NCBI GenBank assembly: GCA_027422505.1
Contig: JAPQWV010001083.1
Span: 1-64,000 of the forward strand
Direction: 5' to 3'
Length of the DNA: 64,000 nt
From: Craterostigma plantagineum
Lineage: Eukaryota; Streptophyta; Magnoliopsida; Lamiales; Linderniaceae
Below the pieces are notes generated by a model. It had not been told where the DNA came from and ran no database searches. It saw nothing but the letters and a program-made list of their open reading frames with translations. Positions 58,336-64,000 of the stretch are shown here, one piece after another. The position numbers were made by a program, and so were the translations under genes. Numbering within the stretch: position 1 is the stretch's first letter; the number at the start of each line of letters is the position of its first letter.

Positions 58336-60567
58336 TTTTCGTACAACAACTCAAATACTTATTCAAAGAAATCCAATTTCGTACTCTCAAAAACTCGTAT
58401 TCCCTATAAAAATCCAAAGCAGAACAGCAAGTAAAACAACGAATAAGCTCAAAAGAGGTAAATCTCAAAAACAAGCATATTCAAATTATGCTCAAAGTTG
58501 CGTCTTAACTCTGCCTGTTCCTTGAGCTTTTTTCTTCTTCTTGTTTCTGCCAATCCATCTGTAAACGAGAAAATAAGAGATGAGTTAGTTCTTAGATGTA
58601 AGGCACTTCTATGAGATTTGAGACCTATCTATTTATAAACACGAAGGAAACTTACGTCATTTATTGTCCCGACATTAAGACGAATTTTTGACTATGGCGA
58701 AGATTTTTTCTCCAATAAGGATATCGTATCATGAAAATCGATCTTGAAAAACCCATTGATTTGATGTTATCCTTGTGATTGATCGCGTCAAATTGGTAGT
58801 ACTTGGGTCTTTTCTAAATTTTTTGGTATCTTTCCTAGTCAATTTCAAAAATTCCATGAATTGTTATTCGCAAACCATCTTCAATTTTGACCAGTCAATG
58901 AATCAAGTTGCGAACTCACAGCTCTCAATTCGCAAACTGATCGATTCGCAAACTACTGCTTCGCGAATCTAAAGTGGGCCTTATCTCAAAAGTTTACAGC
59001 CCAACTCAAAACTAGGGTTTACACTTTAGGCCCGCAAAGTTGTTTCTAAATACCAATTTGCAAACTGAACTCGCAAAACGAAAACAATCCCAAATCCATA
59101 TCAATTCGCAAACCTCTCTCAAACACGCAACACTCTCAAATCGCAAACCTCTGTCAGTTTAGATATAATTTTGCGAACCTCAAATCGCAGTCTCAATAGC
59201 ATATCCCAGTCCTCACGTGTGTTGCTCTATCTCAATCACGTTCTCAGAAACTTTTCGGTGGTAAGGAATCATTTGATATAATTCCTACAATGAAATGTCT
59301 TTCTTTTTCAGTTTTGCAGGTTCGAATCGTGAAGAACAGGGCCATACTCGATTTTTTTATTATCGATGAATTATTGTAAATGTTTTTAGTTTCTGATTGG
59401 GGTATCTCTGGGTAAATGTTTCGATTTTTGAGTTTCTGGGTTTGCTTGTTAATTAGAGCTTTTAATTTCATGTTAAATTTCTTCGTTTAATCGGTCGAAG
59501 TACAGCTTTGCGAACTCAAAAACTGTTTTGCACAAATCGCAAACCTTCTGCTTTGCGAATCCTGTCAAAGTCGCAAAGCAAAGTTTACTTTGCGAATTCT
59601 AAGTTTGCTTTGCGAATTCTACTCTGCGAATTCTAAGTTTGCTTTGCTTTGCGAACTCAAAGTTTACTTTGCGAACTCTAAGTTTACTTTGCGAATTCTT
59701 AGTTTGCTTTGCTTTGCGAACTCTAAGTTTACTTTGCGGATTCTAAGATTGCTTTGCTTTGCGAATTCTAAGTTTACTTTGCGAACTCTAAGATTGCTTT
59801 GCGAATTCTAAGTTTGCTTTGCTTCGCGAATTCTAAGTTTACTTTGCGAATTCTTAGTTTGCTTTGCTTTGCGAACTCTAAGTTTACTTTGCGAATTCTT
59901 AGTTTGCTTTGCTTTGCGAACTCTAAGTTTACTTTGCGGATTCTAAGATTGCTTTACTTTGCGAATTCTAAGTTTACTTTGCGAACTCTAAGTTTGCTTT
60001 GCGAATTCTAAGTTTGCTTTGCTTCGCGAATTCTAAGTTTACTTTGCGAATTCTAGTTTGCTTTGCTTTGCGAACTCTAAGTTTACTTTGCGAATTCTAA
60101 GATTGCTTTGCTTTGCGAATTCTAAGTTTACTTTGCGAACTCTAAGTTTGCTTTGCGAATTCTAAGTTTGCTGTGCTTCGCGAATTCTAAGTTTGCTTTG
60201 CGAATTCCAAGTTTGCGAATTCTAAGTTTGCACATTTAGATATGCGCACGATTCACTTCGCGAATTGGTACTTTGCGACTCATAGTTTACCTGATATTTC
60301 AAATGCTCAATTCGCAAAGTTCTTTTTCAACTCAGCCGCAAACCATACTTAGAAAATTTTTCAGCCAAAATCTCTTTGAACATCAATGGGCCAAACAGAA
60401 ATGGGCCAAATCTCTACCTAAACGATTTCACCTAATAGCCCAAATCGATCTTCAAACAACCGTTTATCATAGCTTTCTAGTTCTACAATATCACATCTCT
60501 AATTCCTTGTTCTTTGTATTGCAGTTCCAACAGCACTTCCCGGTGTCATAAAAAAAAAAAAAAAAAA
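58336..60567 (+). repeat. Post-pol spacer of element B with TTTGCGAATTC repeats
   Basis: Sparse motif copies at 58860-59200, then a dense satellite at 59500-60240 built from GCGAATTCTAAGTTTGCTTT and GCGAACTCTAAGTTTACTTT units of about 44 bases in a higher-order array. Short open frames in it are by-products. The sequence ends in about 20 As just before the extra-ORF ATG. Confidence 0.85.
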
Positions 60568-63500
60568 ATGACGACACCTACGGAAATGGTTTACCAAACC
60601 TCACAATGGATAACGACCAAGGACAACAATTTCCAACTTGACCTTCATACATTCAAGTGCAAGGACGAAATTATATTATCCATTCTGAGGAATCACCACC
60701 TTGGGTATGCTTTTTCGGCCTCTGTCCAAGTCCCTACAGTCTACCATCAACAATTCTGGGGGACGATGAAGACGAAAATTGCTCAGGATAACAGTATATA
60801 CTACGAGGCCCAAATAGCAAATGAGACTGTCAGCATCACAAGCGATCTCCTTCGGAGTATTCTCAGATTGCCAAGTCAACCTCACTACGAACCTGAGGCT
60901 TCTGAGAATGAGCTTCTGGAGGATATGATGAAGATGGGATATTACACGCCTATCAAGTTTGTCTCCCATTTTCAGAATTCCATGATCCCGCATCCTTGGC
61001 GAACGCTCTTTACATTTGTCAATAAGTGCTTCTCACCCAAGCACTCAGGATGGGATAGATGCAATATCACAATCCTTCGCATCTTCCATGGGATCGTGTT
61101 TCGAAGAAATTACGACTTTGTCAAGCTTATCATCACTGATCTCGACGACCAACTTCACCAACGCACAAAGTCCAAAAGGCCACAGAATCTGCCATATCTC
61201 CGGTGGTTCTCACTAATCATCCATCATTTTCTGACCACAACACCGGGAATACCAGCACGACCCGTAGAAGAAAACTTCACCCCACCCAAACTGCGCTACC
61301 TTCAAAAGGGAAAGACTGATGAGAAATACTCACGCACCGCAATGCCAATCCCTCACGAGTTACTCATTCTTGCAAACCCCGACCTTATCGATGCCTACTG
61401 CAGAGATTACAAAGTTCCTCACCCCACGACACAGGATAACCCACCTGAGTCTAACCCAGGGGTTAGTGAGACTGAGAGAGCTGAAACGAGCGAGAGAGAA
61501 AGAGAGAGTGAGATGCTGAGAGAAACCACAGAAACTGAATCTATCCCACACACACAACAGACTACATCTCAAGAAGCGATCCCTGACCAACCACCACCAT
61601 CCTCTCAACAAACCATACCTGAACAATCACTCGAGGAACAACCACATGCCGAACAACTCGCACAACCACTAATGGATGTTCCAGAGACAACTACTACTGC
61701 ACTACCTCAGTCAGAAAAGGTCGGGTCAATCCCTAGGATAGAAGACGTCGTACATGACCTAACGACGCATGAGCGAACCCCACCTGACCATTCACTTGTC
61801 TCCCAACAGACAAGTGTCTCAACACAACACGAACCACCCCAAGCCTCCAGCAGTTCGGTTCCTGTGTCTGAACCAACTCAAGAAATACCCATTCTTGTGA
61901 CACAGGCCGAGCCTCAGCCTGATCTTCAGGCCTCAACGTTCATAGAAGAGCCCCAAATAGAGGCTCTTCAAGGATTGGACGGAAGTCTCTCGGATGTTGA
62001 TGATTTCAGCAGCTCACCATCCGCGAGCCACCGTACAGAACCTAGTTCTGGACGCGTGCTAACGGGATGCCTTGACGATCCCGGAGATAGTTTCACCCAA
62101 GCCCGTCCCACTGACGTGGCAACAACGACCCGAGCACCATCTCCAAAAGATGCGTCGCAAGGAGTGGTCGGAAGACCCAAGGACCCTGAAGTTCCACGAA
62201 CTTCGGGTGACGAGGGCCACCGTCCAGAACCTAGTTCTGAACGTGTGCCAACGGCTCCCTCTAGTGGCGCCGGATCTATTCCAACACAGGTGACGACTGC
62301 CTACTTGGAGAATCGGCTGTTCGAATTCTTCGAGACCGTAACCCTACCAAGGGTCAAAGGTCTTATCAAGGAGGCGGTTCAAGCAACTTCCACTGACAAA
62401 GGGAAGGCTCCCATATCTGACCAACCTCCTCCTCAATAGCCGGTACTACCCCGTCTTCTCACCCTGCCACCACGCAACCCGACGACACCCAACTTGTACA
62501 CAGTGCCTCTGCTCGAGCTCTTTGATGTTGGCATTGCTCGCATAATTGATCTCGACAGCAACCGGAGCGTTGAAGAAGAAGACCTCTACCGGAAGCTGGT
62601 CGCAGGAGGCGTCATCCCATCTCCTGATGCGAGCATACCGACTGACACATGCCGCCAAGAAGGCCCCAGTCAGAAACGTCGTCACGACGATCCAGACGAC
62701 CAGGATCGTCCTGAGGGGGAGAGCAGCAAGAGACCGAGAACCAAGTCTCCTGTTATTCGCGGCGGAAGAAGCAGAGGACGCGGGGTTCAAACTCGTGGAG
62801 GCAGTTCGTCACGACCACCTAATCCACCACCAAGGTCTTCCAGGGGCAGACAAGCTACACCAGGGCCGAACCAGACAACTTCCCTTGGTGGAGTCGAGTC
62901 TGCTCCCTCGAGGATCTCCACCCAACCAGTCCAAGCAACTACAACCCCTCGTCAAAAGGATCCTCAAGACTACATTGGCAGATATATCTTAGACGAGGAA
63001 TGGATGACAAGAACAGAGACAGCAGAAGAGTCTCGCCTAAGGATTGAAAGCGTTCGTAATTTATTAAAGGCGTCAGCAGCAGACTTCTGCTTCATCGAGC
63101 GAGAGGAAGAGGAGCTAGGAGAAAATCCTGAGGCAGATCTTCCAGAGCTTCCAGAACTCCTTCAGCATCAGGTGCCCGAGGAACCGACGCCAGGATACGA
63201 GTTCATAGAAACTCGTTGGAGAAACGCAAAGATCAAGGCACCCTTTCTTGAGGATCTTTATCCAAAGATCTGGAGGAAGGAAGAAGAAATAAAGGGAGTC
63301 AACGAGCTGAATCTTCGAGGCCTTGAGCATCTAAGAGGGACGTATAGGGACTTAGCCATCAGATTATGCTCTGGGAAGTCACGACCAAGAAAGGAATGAA
63401 TAGAGATCAATACAGGAAGTACATGAGAGATCAATCGGCCATCTGCGATATTGTGGACGTCGAATGGGCGGTAGGAAGATATGTAGGCCCTGTCTTTGTT

Positions 63501-64000
63501 ATTGATCGATATGACAGGAAAATTGTAAGATATTCAGAAGCAGATCTTCCCTATCTTCCACTGGGCGAACTCAACAAGCTCTACAATATTTATCGCAATA
63601 AGTTTCCCTTGACACTCACACAAGACGAGATGGTTATAGAGCTATCAAGGAGTGCATGCTGAGGCAGGTCAAGTATTTCGCTGCTCATGACTTCCAAATG
63701 GCCTTGGAAAGCAATATGAGCAAGGTCAACCTGACGCGTCCAGACAACAGATACAAGGATCTCGAAAAGTTTGAAGAGGGATTTATCTTCCTTGAACCAC
63801 AACCAGGGGTCACCTACATACAAGCACAGAAGAAAGAGAAGCAGGTGCTACTTCTGTCAGAGATCTCCAAATTCTCAGATGGAACATTGAAGATTATCCT
63901 CAACCAACTTCGGGCTAAGAAGAAGACAGTTTCCGAAGAGGACAAACTAGAAGGAACAGAACTGGAAGAGAAAGATATCCTACGGAAACTCATCGAGAAG
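60568..64000 (+). CDS. Extra ORF downstream of pol in element B (unknown function, runs off window)
   Basis: Start ATG 60568 (MTTPTEMVYQTSQWITTKDN). Residues 1-290 form a folded-looking domain (FVNKCFSPKHSGWDRCNITI, NLPYLRWFSLIIHHF, PPKLRYLQKGKTDEKYSR). A Ser/Thr/Pro/Gln/Glu linker of about 310 residues ends in an in-frame TAG at 62437-62439. The same frame continues open to 63399: first LYTVPLLELFDVGIARIIDL, then KRRHDDPDDQDRPEG, a possible nuclear signal (SSKRPRTK), an Arg-Gly-rich stretch (GGRSRGRGVQTRGG) and an acidic part. After two phase shifts (near 63380 and 63650) it continues YVGPVFVIDRYDRKIVRY, SEISKFSDGTLKIIL to the window end. At about 1,140 codons it exceeds usual copia accessory proteins. 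No signal peptide, membrane span or enzyme motif. All blocks have collinear partners in element A. Confidence 0.8.

Larger units (their letters stand above)
50545..64000 (+). mobile_element. Copia LTR retrotransposon B, 5' LTR to extra ORF (3' end outside window)
   Basis: 5' LTR, Met-tRNA primer site, repeat leader, gag, pol, purine tracts, repeat spacer, then an extra ORF still open at the window end. It is the best-preserved member of the A/B/C lineage: reading frames are long and change phase only about eight times over 12 kb. Comparison with element A places the end of the extra ORF and the 3' LTR roughly 200-400 bases beyond 64000. It inserted directly beside the pararetrovirus fragment. 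Confidence 0.9.

Noticed and set aside
59585..60240. Regular short repeats with similar spacing, superficially CRISPR-like, also encoding a repeated Leu/Phe/Asn peptide
   Set aside because: The genome is a plant; units are contiguous with no unique spacers, and the frame is a by-product of a 44-base satellite whose period happens to keep frames open.
60568..64000. Calling the extra ORF an envelope gene
   Set aside because: Position fits, but there is no signal peptide, transmembrane span or fusion-like segment; it is left as unknown.

Overview
This looks like one stretch of a repeat-rich flowering-plant (dicot-type) nuclear chromosome. It carries intron-containing plant gene families (SAL1-like phosphatase, CYP82-type P450, plant mobile domain, PPR, Werner-like exonuclease), Ty1/copia retrotransposons primed by initiator Met-tRNA, an endogenous plant pararetrovirus and a plastid tRNA insert. 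No bacterial genes, operons or CRISPR are present.

Layout. 0.6-5.4 kb: a tandem duplication of an eight-exon SAL1-like gene. Copy 1 carries a 590-bp hAT MITE whose empty site survives in copy 2; copy 2 is truncated. 7.2-9.0 kb: a near-complete CYP82-type P450 on the minus strand with small frame breaks. 11.75-34.46 kb: copia element A (minus strand), with a second related copia element C (15.51-25.16 kb, minus strand, no recognisable integrase/RT/RNase H) nested inside it. 34.5-42.1 kb: tandem repeats, a Werner-exonuclease fragment, a 1.14-kb Mutator-like MITE with a 9-bp target duplication, a palindrome, GC-rich microrepeats and a PPR fragment. 42.3-44.3 kb: a decayed plant-mobile-domain gene. 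44.5-50.5 kb: rearranged endogenous caulimovirid sequence with a plastid trnS-GGA piece in its leader. 50.55 kb to the end: copia element B (plus strand), whose 3' LTR lies beyond the window.

A, B and C form one copia lineage and hold the most unusual biology here. A and B have a very large extra ORF downstream of pol, and C keeps a decayed remnant of it. All three have a gag reading frame that stops at the same place (Trp-Val-Pro-Lys plus two residues), immediately followed by a 3'-splice-site-like sequence before the protease. All three have an element-specific short motif repeated in both the leader (PBS to gag) and the post-pol spacer (pol to extra ORF). The motif is different in each element (CGAACT/GCGAATTC type in B, TGTCGAGA in A, TCGGGCGATT in C), while the position is conserved.

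Caveat: differences between paired LTRs are mostly one-base indels rather than substitutions. That is not how DNA normally diverges and it suggests residual long-read indel errors, so frameshifts in this window are weak evidence of gene death. Exon limits were read by eye from splice signals and family similarity; no search or alignment program was run.
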